Shown: positions 7,808-16,635 of the stretch, piece after piece | Layout of the letters: each line of letters opens with the position of its first letter | How positions within the stretch are numbered: the first letter of the stretch is position 1 | Assembly (NCBI GenBank): GCA_035556555.1 | Contig: DATMES010000013.1 | Span: forward strand, 1 to 57,702 | DNA: 57,702 bases | Direction of reading: 5' to 3' | DNA from: Frankiaceae bacterium | GTDB taxonomy: Bacteria; Actinomycetota; Actinomycetes; BP-191 | Notes under the pieces: model-generated | The model's input: only the letters and a program-made list of their open reading frames with translations | Database searches by the model: none | Told to the model about the DNA's origin: nothing | Position numbers and translations under genes: made by a program

Positions 7808-10717
7808 ATGCGCACGGTTCGCCGCGCCCTCACTGCCTCGCTCGCCGCCGCTCTCGTACTCGGGGGCGCCGCGCTCCCGGTGCTCGCGGGCCTCGGGCCG
7901 GTCGTCATCGACGACCACGAGAGCTTCATCGCGACGCGGGCGTTCGACGTGTCGTCCAGTACGAGCGGGACGCTGTACGGCACCGACATCGGCGGCTACG
8001 GACGCATGTGGCTCGTCATCGGCGCCATGACCACCGGGTCGCCGCGGGTCGACCTCGGGCGGGCGCAGTTCGCGCCCGTGCCGCCGCAGCTGCGCGGCAA
8101 CCGCGTCTCGCTCCCCCAGGCAGGCGAGGCCTTCGACGACCCCGTCACCGTGGTCAAGAGCTGCGCGATCGGCACCTGCCCGACGATGAGCACGTTCACC
8201 GCGCCGGCCGGCACGGAGTACGTCGGCAACGCCGAGGACCGCGCCGTCGTCTGGAACGCCACCACGGACACGCTCTCGCTCGTCACCTGGACCGGCGGCA
8301 CCGTCACGCACTCGTGGGTGCTCTCCGGCGTCGAGTACACACCGCGCGCCGAGGGCGACCTCACCGGCACCGCCGTGTCCGCGGGCGGCGACATCTTCTA
8401 CCTCGCCCGCGCCAGCGCGACCGTCAACGTCCTCGGCTACGGCAACGAGGTCGTCCTCACGCCGACGTACGTCGCGTGGTACGCCCTCGGCGTCGGCGAG
8501 AGCGAGCCGTACCGCACGAAGGTCTACCGCGTCCTGCGCAGCAACCCGACGGCGCCACCCGTCGAGGCGACGATCGCGGGCGACCCCGGCATCGGCGTGT
8601 TCGCGGCCAACGACACCGGCGCGGCGTACCTCGTCCCCAACGGCGACGAGGACGGCACGCAGGCCCTCTGGACGATGGCGTGGGACGCCTCCCCCGTCCT
8701 CTACCCGCGGCCGATCACGACGAGCGCGCTGGCGGCGTTCGAGGGCGGGTCGACGTTCGTCGTCAACGACCGCCTGGCCGGCATCCCCGGCTTCTACGAG
8801 CTCGCGCCCGGCGCGTCGTCCGGCAGCCTCACCGGCCTCCTCCCCGCGCGGCCCGCGATCACGCTGAACCTCGCCGTCTCCAACGCCCGCGCCGTCTACA
8901 ACGACGACATGACGGTCGACGCGCCGATGTTCGTACGCCGTGTGCTCGACGGCACCGTGGGGCCAGAGACGACCGTCACCGACTGGACCGAGGGCGGCGC
9001 GGTAGGCCTCTCCGGACCGTACGTCGTCTTCACCCGCGACGGCTCCACCGCGTCGACCAGGCGCGTCGTCTACGGTCGCGTCGAGGGTCCGTTCACGACC
9101 CGCACCCTGCCCGCCGCGGAGGTCGGCACCGTCGGCATATCGGGCCGCAGGGTGTTCGTCACCAACCGCACCCGCGCCAGGATCATCGACATCCCGACGG
9201 GCGGGGAGCTCGACCTCGGGCACGCGTACGTCGGCGTGTTCGGCAACTACGCCGTCACCGTCAACTACGACACCGGCAAGGTCGAGCGGCGCAACCTCAG
9301 CAACGGCTCGGTCGCGACGATCCGCAACGCCATCACCGGCTGCACGACCGAGTGCATCGACGAGGAGCGGCCGCAGATCTCCGTGTGGGGCAACGACGTG
9401 GTGTACGCGTTCGAGACCCGCAGCGGGTCCACGATCGCCGAGCACTGGAACGGCACGACCGGCGTCCGCTCGTCGCTCACCATGCTGCGTACCAGCGACG
9501 ACCCGCAGTGGTACGAGCTGAAGCACTGGGGCGGCCTGCTGCTCGTCTCGCGGGTCGGCGGCGAGGTCAGGCTGTACGACCTCCGCTCGTCCATCGACAT
9601 GACCGGGGTGCTGGTCGACACCGACGCGGAGCGCCCCCTCGGCCTCGACGGCCACGTCGCGGCGTGGCGGCCCAACGTCACGCTGCAAGCCGTCGTCCGC
9701 GACCTCCGCGACTTCGTCCCCGGCTACGTCGCGCAGCCGCGCTACCTCGGCGAGGTCGCGGCGACCGGCTTCGGCCCCGGTCTCGGCACCGGTCTCTGGG
9801 CGCCGTCGATGCTCGTGAGCCAGGACGTCGACTGGACGCTGCAGGTACGCCAGGGCGGCGCGTCCGGCACCGTCGTGCACACCGACACCGGCACGTCGGT
9901 CAACGGCGAGGTGAAGCCCACCTGGGACGGCACCGACGCCAACACCGGCCAGCCCGCCGCCCAGGGGACGTACACGTGGGTCCTCACAGGGACGTCGGAC
10001 GTGCCGGGCGAGACGCTGACGAGCACCAACGGCACGTCGACGACGTTCACCGGCACCGTCTACTTCAGCAAGGCGGCGCTCGGCGCGCCGGCCCTCTCGA
10101 CGCCGACCCGGTCCACCGACACGTCGGCCGAGACGTCGTACACGATCAACTGGTCGCCGCCGGCCGGCGCCCCCGCGGGGACCCGCTACCAGGTGCAGCG
10201 GTCCACCAACGGCGGCGCGTTCGCGACGTACACGACCGTCGGCGGCACCTCCACCATCGTGGGCGGCACGCCGGGAACGACGTACCGGTTCCGCGTCCGG
10301 GCTATCGACCCCGCGGGCAGGCTCGGCGCGATGAGCGGCACCGACACGACGATGGTGCCGTACGACGACCCGAGCGGCACGATCGCCGGCTCATGGGGGT
10401 CGGGCACGTCGTCGCTGGCGTACCGCGACACGTTCCGCCGGTCGACGGCAGCGGGCTCGACGTTCTCGCTCAGCGCGCGCGGCACGCAGATCCACCTCAT
10501 CGGCACGCGGGCGACGACGTACGGGAAGTTCCAGGTGTCGATCGACGGCGGGGCGTACTCGGCTCCGATCGACTCGTACAGCTCGACGACGAAGTACCGC
10601 CAGGTCCTCTACACGAAGACCGGGCTGTCCGACGCGACGCACACCATCAAGGTCCGCGTCGTCGGCACCTCCGGCCGGCCCGCGGTGGGCATCGACGGCG
10701 TGGCGTTCCTCAGGTAA
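7808..10717 (+). CDS. Large exported protein: beta-propeller-like, FlgD-Ig-like, Fn3 and C-terminal beta-sandwich domains
   Basis: 969 residues. An N-terminal signal peptide (MRTVRRALTASLAAALVLGG, cleavage near ALPVLAG) precedes about 640 residues of repeated beta-strand sequence resembling a propeller. Then come a FlgD-type Ig domain (about 673-750, TWDGTDANTGQPAAQGTYTW), a fibronectin type III domain (about 757-857) and a C-terminal galactose-binding-like domain (about 860-969). Extracellular binding or adhesion is likely; no enzyme motif is seen. ATG at 7808 is preceded by GGGAG. A strong terminator follows at 10734. Confidence 0.88.
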   Translation: MRTVRRALTASLAAALVLGGAALPVLAGLGPVVIDDHESFIATRAFDVSSSTSGTLYGTDIGGYGRMWLVIGAMTTGSPRVDLGRAQFAPVPPQLRGNRVSLPQAGEAFDDPVTVVKSCAIGTCPTMSTFTAPAGTEYVGNAEDRAVVWNATTDTLSLVTWTGGTVTHSWVLSGVEYTPRAEGDLTGTAVSAGGDIFYLARASATVNVLGYGNEVVLTPTYVAWYALGVGESEPYRTKVYRVLRSNPTAPPVEATIAGDPGIGVFAANDTGAAYLVPNGDEDGTQALWTMAWDASPVLYPRPITTSALAAFEGGSTFVVNDRLAGIPGFYELAPGASSGSLTGLLPARPAITLNLAVSNARAVYNDDMTVDAPMFVRRVLDGTVGPETTVTDWTEGGAVGLSGPYVVFTRDGSTASTRRVVYGRVEGPFTTRTLPAAEVGTVGISGRRVFVTNRTRARIIDIPTGGELDLGHAYVGVFGNYAVTVNYDTGKVERRNLSNGSVATIRNAITGCTTECIDEERPQISVWGNDVVYAFETRSGSTIAEHWNGTTGVRSSLTMLRTSDDPQWYELKHWGGLLLVSRVGGEVRLYDLRSSIDMTGVLVDTDAERPLGLDGHVAAWRPNVTLQAVVRDLRDFVPGYVAQPRYLGEVAATGFGPGLGTGLWAPSMLVSQDVDWTLQVRQGGASGTVVHTDTGTSVNGEVKPTWDGTDANTGQPAAQGTYTWVLTGTSDVPGETLTSTNGTSTTFTGTVYFSKAALGAPALSTPTRSTDTSAETSYTINWSPPAGAPAGTRYQVQRSTNGGAFATYTTVGGTSTIVGGTPGTTYRFRVRAIDPAGRLGAMSGTDTTMVPYDDPSGTIAGSWGSGTSSLAYRDTFRRSTAAGSTFSLSARGTQIHLIGTRATTYGKFQVSIDGGAYSAPIDSYSSTTKYRQVLYTKTGLSDATHTIKVRVVGTSGRPAVGIDGVAFLR

Positions 10718-10733
10718 CCGCACCCGGCGTACG

Positions 10734-10773
10734 GCGGCCGGTCCGGGGCGCGACCCTCGGACCGGCCGCTTTC
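10734..10773 (+). terminator. Intrinsic terminator after the exported-protein gene
   Basis: Perfect 12-bp arms GCGGCCGGTCCG (10734-10745) and CGGACCGGCCGC (10758-10769) enclose a 12-base loop and are followed by TTTC. It stands 17 bases after the stop at 10717. Confidence 0.85.
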
Positions 10774-10788
10774 ATCGTTGGGGGGACC

Positions 10789-11225
10789 ATGCGCCGCATC
10801 GGGGGGCTCCTCGTCGCCTCCGCACTGCTCGCCACGTACGCCGCCGTGGCGCTCCCACCGCGGAGACCGGTCCCGTACGGCTCTCCGACGCCGACCTGCC
10901 CGAGGTGCCGTCCGCGACGTGGCTGGCATCGGGCGTGGCCGGCACGTTCGTCGCCGACCTGTCGCGGCGCGTCTCCCAGCTGCCCGAGGGCGACGGCCCG
11001 ATGACGCCCGTCACGGAGCTCCGCGACGGCATCGCGCCCGACGGCCCCGGACGCCCGGACCTGCGGGGCACGACGCTGACGTTCCCGCTGCTCAGCGGCA
11101 AGCCCGAGTCCGTGTACGCCGTGCGCCACTGCACCGCCGGCGCCTGCGACGACCCGGCGACGTACGACGTCCCCGACGGCCACGCGTACCTCCGGCAGCG
11201 CCGGCGACGTGGCGCTGTTCCACGA
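10789..11225 (+). pseudogene. Broken exported protein (two frameshifts, truncated 3' end)
   Basis: ATG at 10789, preceded by GGGGGGA, begins a signal peptide (MRRIGGLLVASALLATYAAV). The reading frame then shifts near 10855 to give ETGPVRLSDADLPEVPSATW and about 110 native-looking residues ending YDVPDGHAY. It shifts back near 11187 (TSGSAGDVALFHDAHE). After about 11225 only shadow sequence of the opposite gene follows, so the 3' end seems lost. I do not recognise the family. Either decay or a poorly assembled spot would explain it. Confidence 0.65.
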
Positions 11226-11503
11226 CGCTCACGAACCACGCGAGCGCATCGGGCGGCTCGTCGGCGAGGACGTCCGCCGACTCGCCGACCACGACGACGT
11301 ACCCGGCCCCAGGCGGCAGCCCTTCGAGGTCCGCGACGCACTCGTCGAACGCGTCGAGGTTGTGCCCGAAGTACACGGGAACTGACGCGCCGCCGCGAAC
11401 TCGTCGAACAGCCCGGCGTACGTCCGCATCCGCGAGCCGTGCACGACAGCAGCAACGGCATGAACTCCGGCGCGACCCGCGTCAGGTCCTCGGGACTCGT
11501 CAT
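11226..11503 (-). pseudogene. Barstar-family gene remnant (two frameshifts, 3' truncated)
   Basis: Read on the minus strand in three frames: MTSPEDLTRVAPEFMPLLL, then GSRMRTYAGLFDEFAAARQF, then YFGHNLDAFDECVADLEGLP and YVVVVGESADVLADEP. These are the barstar family signature (DGSRM..., FP.YFGxNLDAxxEC). The second shift fits loss of one G in the CCGTGTAC near 11385. About 90 residues are left; the usual C-terminal strand is missing. ATG at 11503 overlaps the stop of the zinc-ribbon gene by four bases. No barnase-like RNase gene is next to it. Confidence 0.72.
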
Positions 11504-11949
11504 CGGCCCAGCAGGAAGCCGAGGGCGAGGAGCACGACGAGCATCGCGAGCCCTGCCCAGAGCATCCGCGACACCCGCCCGCCGACGTCCGGCGGGACGT
11601 ACGCCTGCCGCCTGCGCCCGCAGTCGCACATGCCGGGCTCGTACGACGCGTGGCCTTGGGAGCAGACGTACCGCGGCCGCGTCCTGACGTCGTAGCCGCA
11701 CTCGGGGCAGGTGAGCGGGCGTGCGGTCTGCTGGTGGCCGCAGCGAGGGCAGCGCCGGTACGACGCCACCTCGTGCCCCAGGAACCACGCCGTCCCGCCG
11801 AACAGCCCCGCGAACATCGCGAACGACACCGTCGTCGCGCCGAGGTCGTGGTGCAGCACCTGCGCGACGCCGTACGTCACGACGCCCGTCGCCGCCACCG
11901 TGATCCACGCCCAGCGCCGGGCCAACGCCCGCGCGTACTCGCTCTCCAC
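11500..11949 (-). CDS. Zinc-ribbon membrane protein, unknown function
   Basis: 149 residues: two TM helices (about 11-50), a zinc-ribbon with CPRCGHQQTARPLTCPECGYD, a second cysteine group (CSQGHASYEPGMCDCGRRR) and a C-terminal TM helix (LWAGLAMLVVLLALGFLLGR). The cytoplasmic cysteine knuckles suggest metal binding; no partner is known. GTG start at 11949. The stop is coupled by ATGA to the barstar remnant downstream, so the pair once formed an operon. It is divergent from the FrhB gene, with 27 bases between starts. Confidence 0.8.
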   Translation of the reverse strand: MESEYARALARRWAWITVAATGVVTYGVAQVLHHDLGATTVSFAMFAGLFGGTAWFLGHEVASYRRCPRCGHQQTARPLTCPECGYDVRTRPRYVCSQGHASYEPGMCDCGRRRQAYVPPDVGGRVSRMLWAGLAMLVVLLALGFLLGR

Positions 11950-11976
11950 CCCACCACTGTAGGTAGGGTCGGCGGC

Positions 11977-13152
11977 GTGGACGACGCGAAGACGCAGTGG
12001 CACGAGCTGTTCCACGAGGTCGTGCAGACCGGGCTCTGCACCGGGTGCGCCGCGTGCGTCATGGCGTGCCCGCGCGACGTGCTCGGCTACGACCACGCGG
12101 TGACGTACCAGCCGTTCAACGTCGAGGACTCGACGCTCGCCGACAACTGCGTCTACGGCGAGAAGGGCTGCGACATCTGCACCCGCGCCTGCCCGCGCTT
12201 CCGCGACTGGGAGACGGCGAGCGACGTCGCGTTGTTCGGCCGCGAGCGCAACACGGACGAGCCTTCCGGCATCGCGTCGGAGGTGCTGCTCGTCCGCGCG
12301 ACCGACCCCGCGACGTTGAAGGCCGGCCAGGACGGGGGGCTCGTCTCCGCGCTGCTCATCTGGGGCCTGGAGAACGGCCGCATCGACGGCGCGCTCGTCT
12401 CCGACTTCTCCGACGAGCGGCAGCTCGACGCCGTGCCCGCCGTCGTCACCGACCGCGCGGGCGTGCTGCGGACGGCGGGCTCGCGCTACACGTACTCCGC
12501 CAACCCGCTCGCCATGCGCGAGGCCGAGGCGCAGGGCCTCAAGAACCTCGCGCTCGTCGGCATGTCCTGCCAGGCGTCCATCAACGGCACCGTCAACGCG
12601 CGCCGCCTCAACAAGTACGCCAAGCGCATCGCGCTGACCATCGGCCTGCTCTGCTCGAAGACGTTCACCTACGACGGCATGTACGAGGGGATGCTCGCCG
12701 AGGAGTACGGCATCCCCCTCGACACGATCAACAAGGTCAACATCAAGGGGAAGTTCATCGTCTGGCACGGCGAGGACGACACCCGAGTCGACATCCCGCT
12801 GAAGGACACGCACAAGCACACGCGCCCAGGCTGTACGACGTGTCCCGACTTCGCGGCGCAGCACGCCGACATCTCGACCGGCGGGCTCGGCCAGGGCGAC
12901 GGGTGGACGCTGACACTGGTCCGTACGCAGCGCGGCCTCGAGTGGATGCAGGGCCTCCGCGACGCGGGCCTCATCGAGGTGCGGCCGGGCACCGAGGACC
13001 CCGCGGCGATGAACCTCATGCACAAGCTCGCGCAGCAGTCCCGCAAGCGCTGGCCCGCGCCGCGTCTCGGTCTCGACGACGCGGCCGCCGCGCCGGGCCG
13101 TTCGAGCCTGCCGCCGCTGCTGCCCGTCCCCGAGGTGCCGAAGCGGGCCTAG
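11977..13152 (+). CDS. Coenzyme F420 hydrogenase/dehydrogenase beta-subunit family protein (FrhB-like)
   Basis: 391 residues. The N-terminus has two Fe-S motifs, CTGCAACVMACP (Cys21, 24, 27, 31) and CDICTRACP (Cys65, 68, 72), with Cys58 between them. The FrhB N- and C-terminal domains follow, including AGQDGGLVSALLIWGLENG and CTTCPDFAAQHADISTG. FrhB proteins bind FAD and pass electrons to or from F420; the actual substrate cannot be read here. It shows that the host probably makes F420. GTG at 11977 has only a weak ribosome site. The last 30 residues are a Pro/Ala-rich tail. Confidence 0.9.
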   Translation: MDDAKTQWHELFHEVVQTGLCTGCAACVMACPRDVLGYDHAVTYQPFNVEDSTLADNCVYGEKGCDICTRACPRFRDWETASDVALFGRERNTDEPSGIASEVLLVRATDPATLKAGQDGGLVSALLIWGLENGRIDGALVSDFSDERQLDAVPAVVTDRAGVLRTAGSRYTYSANPLAMREAEAQGLKNLALVGMSCQASINGTVNARRLNKYAKRIALTIGLLCSKTFTYDGMYEGMLAEEYGIPLDTINKVNIKGKFIVWHGEDDTRVDIPLKDTHKHTRPGCTTCPDFAAQHADISTGGLGQGDGWTLTLVRTQRGLEWMQGLRDAGLIEVRPGTEDPAAMNLMHKLAQQSRKRWPAPRLGLDDAAAAPGRSSLPPLLPVPEVPKRA

Positions 13153-13191
13153 CGGCAGGATCCACCCGCCTCCCAGCGAACCTGTCTCCCC

Positions 13192-13920
13192 ATGCGACCC
13201 CTACTCCGCATGCTGCTTCCGCTCGTCCTCGCCGCGACCGCCGCGCCGGCCGTCGCCGAGGCGAAGGGCACCGTCGTCATCGTCGCGGACGGCCCGTCGA
13301 TCGGGACGTTCACGCTGCCGGAGACGGCCAGGCTCGACTTCTTCCACGCCGTCGTCCGGAGCGAGGGCACGTACGCCGTCATCGTCGGCACCAGCAAGCA
13401 CGGCCGTGGCTGGGGCGGCAGGCTGCCCGGGTACCCGTTCAGCCACAACGTGTTCTTCGACTACCTGCGCGGGAAGGTCACGCTGCGGCTGCTGGCGCGG
13501 GGGCGGACGACGTTCACCGTGCCGGCCAGCGGCATGAGCGGACGGCGGGTCCTGCGTCTCACGACACCGCTGCGCGACACCGTCGCGTCGTTCGAGTCGC
13601 TGCCGGCGACCGGCGCCAGCGCGGTGACGAACACGATCCGGTTCATCACCCGCGGCCCCGCGCTCGTCATCAACGGCTACGACGCGAACAGGCCTGACTC
13701 CGAGGCGGAGGTGGCGCAGCTCTGCGTCGTAGCACCGGGCCTCACCTGTCCCGTCACCGAGACGCCGAACCACCTGTGGACCGACACCAACACCACCGCC
13801 CACGGCAAGCCGCGCTGGATGCACCAGGGCGGGGAGTACGACGCGAAGATGATCGTCGCCGAGGCCGGCACGTTCACCGGCCCCGTCAAGCACTACGTCC
13901 TCGCCGTCCCGTCGGGGTGA
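13192..13920 (+). CDS. Exported protein of unknown function
   Basis: 242 residues with a signal peptide ending near AAPAVAEA and a secreted beta-rich body. Notable stretches are GTVVIVADGPSIGTFTLPET and PFSHNVFFDYLRGKVTLRLL. Two cysteines (VAQLCVVAPGLTCPV) could form a disulfide. I do not recognise the family. It begins 39 bases after the FrhB gene and may share its transcript. A short GC palindrome (CGCGCGG-C-CCGCGCG) directly after the stop may end transcription. Confidence 0.75.
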   Translation: MRPLLRMLLPLVLAATAAPAVAEAKGTVVIVADGPSIGTFTLPETARLDFFHAVVRSEGTYAVIVGTSKHGRGWGGRLPGYPFSHNVFFDYLRGKVTLRLLARGRTTFTVPASGMSGRRVLRLTTPLRDTVASFESLPATGASAVTNTIRFITRGPALVINGYDANRPDSEAEVAQLCVVAPGLTCPVTETPNHLWTDTNTTAHGKPRWMHQGGEYDAKMIVAEAGTFTGPVKHYVLAVPSG

Positions 13921-14012
13921 CGCGCGGCCCGCGCGGGTAGGAAAACGCCTGGCGCAAACGGTTTCGCGGCTGTCATCGTCCGCGACCGTTGTCCAGACGA
14001 GAGGAGGCTCCC

Positions 14013-15173
14013 GTGCCCCCCACCCAGGTCGCCCCGAAGCTGCTGTCGTGGGCGTCCGACCTCGACCCCGCCGCGGCGAAGCAGGCGGAGCGGACGGCGC
14101 GGCTGCCGTTCGTCGACGGCCACGTCGCGCTCATGCCCGACGCGCACGTCGGCATCGGCGCCACCGTCGGCTCGGTCATCCCGACCCGCGACGCGATCAT
14201 CCCCGCGGCCGTCGGCGTCGACATCGGCTGCGGCATGGTGGCGGTCGAGACCGACCTCACCGCCGCCGACCTGCCCGACTCGCTCGACGCGCTCATGCCG
14301 CTCGTCGCCCGGCGCATCCCCGCCGGCGTCGGCAAGGGCCACGAGCACGCCGTGTCCAGCGGCCGGTACGACGCCCTCGGCGAGCACGCGACGGAGTTCT
14401 CGCCGAAGCAGCAGGTCACCGCGGCGACGCAGTTCGGCACGCTCGGCTCCGGCAACCACTTCGTCGAGGTCTGCCTCGACGAGCGCGAGCACGTGTGGAC
14501 CGTTCTCCACTCGGGCTCGCGGGGCATCGGCAACCAGCTCGCGCAGCGGCACATCGAGAAGGCCAAGGGCGAGATGAAGCGCCTCGGCCAGACCCTCGAG
14601 GACCCCGACCTCGCGTACTTCGTGCAGGGCACGCCGGAGTTCGAGACGTACGTCTCCGACATGCTCTGGGCGCAGCGGTACGCCATGGCGTCGCGTGCGG
14701 TGATGAGCGAGCGGGCGGTGAAGTCGCTGTTCGAGGTCGTGGGCAAGGGCCGGCAGCTGCGCGTCATCAACTGCCACCACAATTTTACGCAGCAGGAGAC
14801 GCACGACGGTCGCGACCTCTGGGTCACCCGCAAGGGCGCCATCAAGGCCGCGGCGGGTGACGAGGGCGTCATCCCCGGCTCGATGGGCACGCGGTCGTAC
14901 GTCGTGCGCGGCCTCGGCAACACGGCGTCGTACCACTCGTGCAGCCACGGCGCGGGCCGGCGGCTCTCGCGTGGCCAGGCGAAGCGGACGCTGACCGTCG
15001 AGTCGCTCAAGGAGGCGATGGCGGGCAAGTCCTGGCTCGACGCCGACGCCCAGGCGCTCCTCGACGAGCACCCGGCGGCGTACAAGGACATCGACCAGGT
15101 CATGGCCGACCAGCGCGACCTGGTGGAGGTCCAGCACACGCTGAGCCAGGTGTTCAACTACAAGGGCCTCTGA
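14013..15173 (+). CDS. rtcB: RNA ligase RtcB
   Basis: A 386-residue GTP- and Mn-dependent ligase joining 2',3'-cyclic phosphate or 3'-phosphate RNA ends to 5'-OH ends. Metal ligands are seen in GVDIGCGM (Asp70, Cys73), GSGNHFVEV and NCHHNF. The nucleotidyl histidine is in YHSCSHGAGRRLSR. The start is GTG at 14013 with GAGGAGG just upstream, in preference to a GTG eight codons earlier. No archease, RtcA or RtcR gene is adjacent, so its RNA target (tRNA repair or other) is not indicated. Confidence 0.95.
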   Translation: MPPTQVAPKLLSWASDLDPAAAKQAERTARLPFVDGHVALMPDAHVGIGATVGSVIPTRDAIIPAAVGVDIGCGMVAVETDLTAADLPDSLDALMPLVARRIPAGVGKGHEHAVSSGRYDALGEHATEFSPKQQVTAATQFGTLGSGNHFVEVCLDEREHVWTVLHSGSRGIGNQLAQRHIEKAKGEMKRLGQTLEDPDLAYFVQGTPEFETYVSDMLWAQRYAMASRAVMSERAVKSLFEVVGKGRQLRVINCHHNFTQQETHDGRDLWVTRKGAIKAAAGDEGVIPGSMGTRSYVVRGLGNTASYHSCSHGAGRRLSRGQAKRTLTVESLKEAMAGKSWLDADAQALLDEHPAAYKDIDQVMADQRDLVEVQHTLSQVFNYKGL

Positions 15174-15206
15174 CCGCCCCTGCCGTGCGGCCGAAAGGCT
15201 GCCCAG

Positions 15207-15221
15207 GGGACACAGGTGATC
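15207..15221 (+). repeat. GGGACACAGGTGATC word, copy 2
   Basis: Identical over 15 bases to 7668-7682. It stands between convergent rtcB and the LOG-family gene. GTGCGGCCGAAA 20 bases upstream weakly recalls the core of the 50-bp palindromic element, perhaps a decayed copy. Confidence 0.65.
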
Positions 15222-15239
15222 AACTTCGCGGGGGGGGCG

Positions 15240-15827
15240 TCAGAGCTCTGCTTCGAGCAGCTCCTCGTCGTCGGGCGGGGGCTGGTGGCCCGAGCCTTCG
15301 GCGAGGGTCACCGCCTCCGCCGCCGTCGTGCACCAGACCAGCGCGTCGTTGATCTCGGGTCGGGCGAAGCCGCGTTCGATGAGCTGGTCGATCTGCGCGC
15401 GCAGCGGCGCGTACGCGTCGTCGGGGTCGCACACCACGACCGGCTTGTCGTGCATGCCGAGGGTGCGCGCGGTCCACACCTCCAGCAGCTCTTCGAGCGT
15501 GCCGATGCCGCCGGGCAGCGTGATGAACGCGTCGGACCTGCGGTCCATCTCGCCCTTGCGCTCGCGCATGGTGTCGCAGACGACGAGCTCGTCGGCGGCG
15601 TGGTCGGCGATCTCCATCTCCAGCAGCGCGCGGGGGATGATGCCGACCGTACGTCCCCCGCCCGCCCTGACCGCCCGCGCGACGGCGCCCATCAACGACA
15701 CCGAGCCGCCGCCACTGACGAGCGAGTGGCCGCGCCGCGCCAGCTCGGTGCCGACCTCGGTCGCGAGGTCGACGTAACGCTGCGGGATGTCGTCGCTCGA
15801 CGCGCAGAACACGCAGATGGTCGCCAC
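15240..15827 (-). CDS. LOG-family protein (TIGR00730 Rossmann fold), short form
   Basis: A 195-residue nucleotide-monophosphate phosphoribohydrolase-type protein with both family motifs: SGGGSVSLMG and PGGIGTLEELLEVW. LOG enzymes release cytokinin-like bases or ribose-5-phosphate from nucleotides; the bacterial substrate is often unknown. GTG at 15827 overlaps the upstream LOG gene's stop by one base (TAGTG). Two differing LOG genes in tandem before dapE are consistent with the Rv1205 neighbourhood. Confidence 0.9.
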   Translation of the reverse strand: MATICVFCASSDDIPQRYVDLATEVGTELARRGHSLVSGGGSVSLMGAVARAVRAGGGRTVGIIPRALLEMEIADHAADELVVCDTMRERKGEMDRRSDAFITLPGGIGTLEELLEVWTARTLGMHDKPVVVCDPDDAYAPLRAQIDQLIERGFARPEINDALVWCTTAAEAVTLAEGSGHQPPPDDEELLEAEL

Positions 15828-16615
15828 TACTGCCGGCCCTCGCGGCGGCGGGCTTCCGCGGCGCGCACGATGACGTCCACCGCCTCGTCGACGTCGTCGG
15901 TGCAGTGCAGGAGGTCGAGGTCCTCGGGAGCGATCTTGCCGCCGGCCGCCATCGTGTCGCGCAGCCAGTCGACCATCCCGCGCCAGTACGCCTCCCCGAG
16001 CAGGATGACGGGGAAGCGCGTCACCTTGTCCGTCTGCACCAGCGTCAGCGCCTCGAACAGCTCGTCCAGCGTCCCGAACCCCCCGGGCGCGATGACGAAC
16101 GCCTGCGCGTACTTCACGAACATCGTCTTGCGCGCGAAGAAGTACCGGAACTGGATGCCGATGTCGACGTAGTCGTTGAGCCGCTGCTCGAAAGGCAGCT
16201 CGATGCCGAGCCCGACGGACGTACCGCCGGCTTCGAGGCACCCCTTGTTGACCGCCTCCATGAGGCCGGGGCCGCCGCCGGTGATGACGGTGAAGCCGGC
16301 GCGGGCCAGGGCGGCGCCGAGGCGTTCGCCGCTGGCGTAGTCGGGGTCCGTACGCGGCGTGCGCGCGGAGCCGAACACGCTCACCGCGGGGCCGAGCGAC
16401 GAGAGCGTGCCGAACCCCTCGACGAACTCCGCCTGGATGCGCAGCACCCGCCACGGGTCGGTGTGCACCCAGTCGGCCGCCCCCTTGGAGTCGAGCAGCC
16501 GCTGGTCGGTCGTGACCGACGACTCGGCGTGCTCGCGGCGCAGCACCGTCTGGCCGCGCTGCTTCTCCGGCATCGGCGCGTGGCTGGGCAGCTCGCCGGG
16601 CTTGTCGTCGCTCAT
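15827..16615 (-). CDS. LOG-family protein (TIGR00730), long form
   Basis: 262 residues. An N-terminal extension of about 80 residues (LPSHAPMPEKQRGQTVLRR) precedes the Rossmann domain carrying TGGGPGLMEAVNKG and APGGFGTLDELFEALTLVQT. Phosphoribohydrolase activity is expected from both motifs. ATG at 16615 gives MSDDKPGEL; an in-frame start 18 codons upstream lacks support. The gene follows dapE by 20 bases and is presumably in the same transcript. Confidence 0.9.
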   Translation of the reverse strand: MSDDKPGELPSHAPMPEKQRGQTVLRREHAESSVTTDQRLLDSKGAADWVHTDPWRVLRIQAEFVEGFGTLSSLGPAVSVFGSARTPRTDPDYASGERLGAALARAGFTVITGGGPGLMEAVNKGCLEAGGTSVGLGIELPFEQRLNDYVDIGIQFRYFFARKTMFVKYAQAFVIAPGGFGTLDELFEALTLVQTDKVTRFPVILLGEAYWRGMVDWLRDTMAAGGKIAPEDLDLLHCTDDVDEAVDVIVRAAEARRREGRQ

Positions 16616-16635
16616 GCCGTAAACGTATCCACGCG

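Noticed and set aside
7664..9880. A 738-codon minus-strand frame opposite the large exported protein
   Set aside because: Arg/Ala/Asp/Val-rich shadow without motifs. The plus strand has a signal peptide, an Ig-like and an Fn3 domain.
11226..11503. A working barnase-barstar toxin-antitoxin pair
   Set aside because: The barstar gene is frameshifted and truncated, and no secreted RNase gene lies beside it. The neighbour on the other strand shows no barnase motif.
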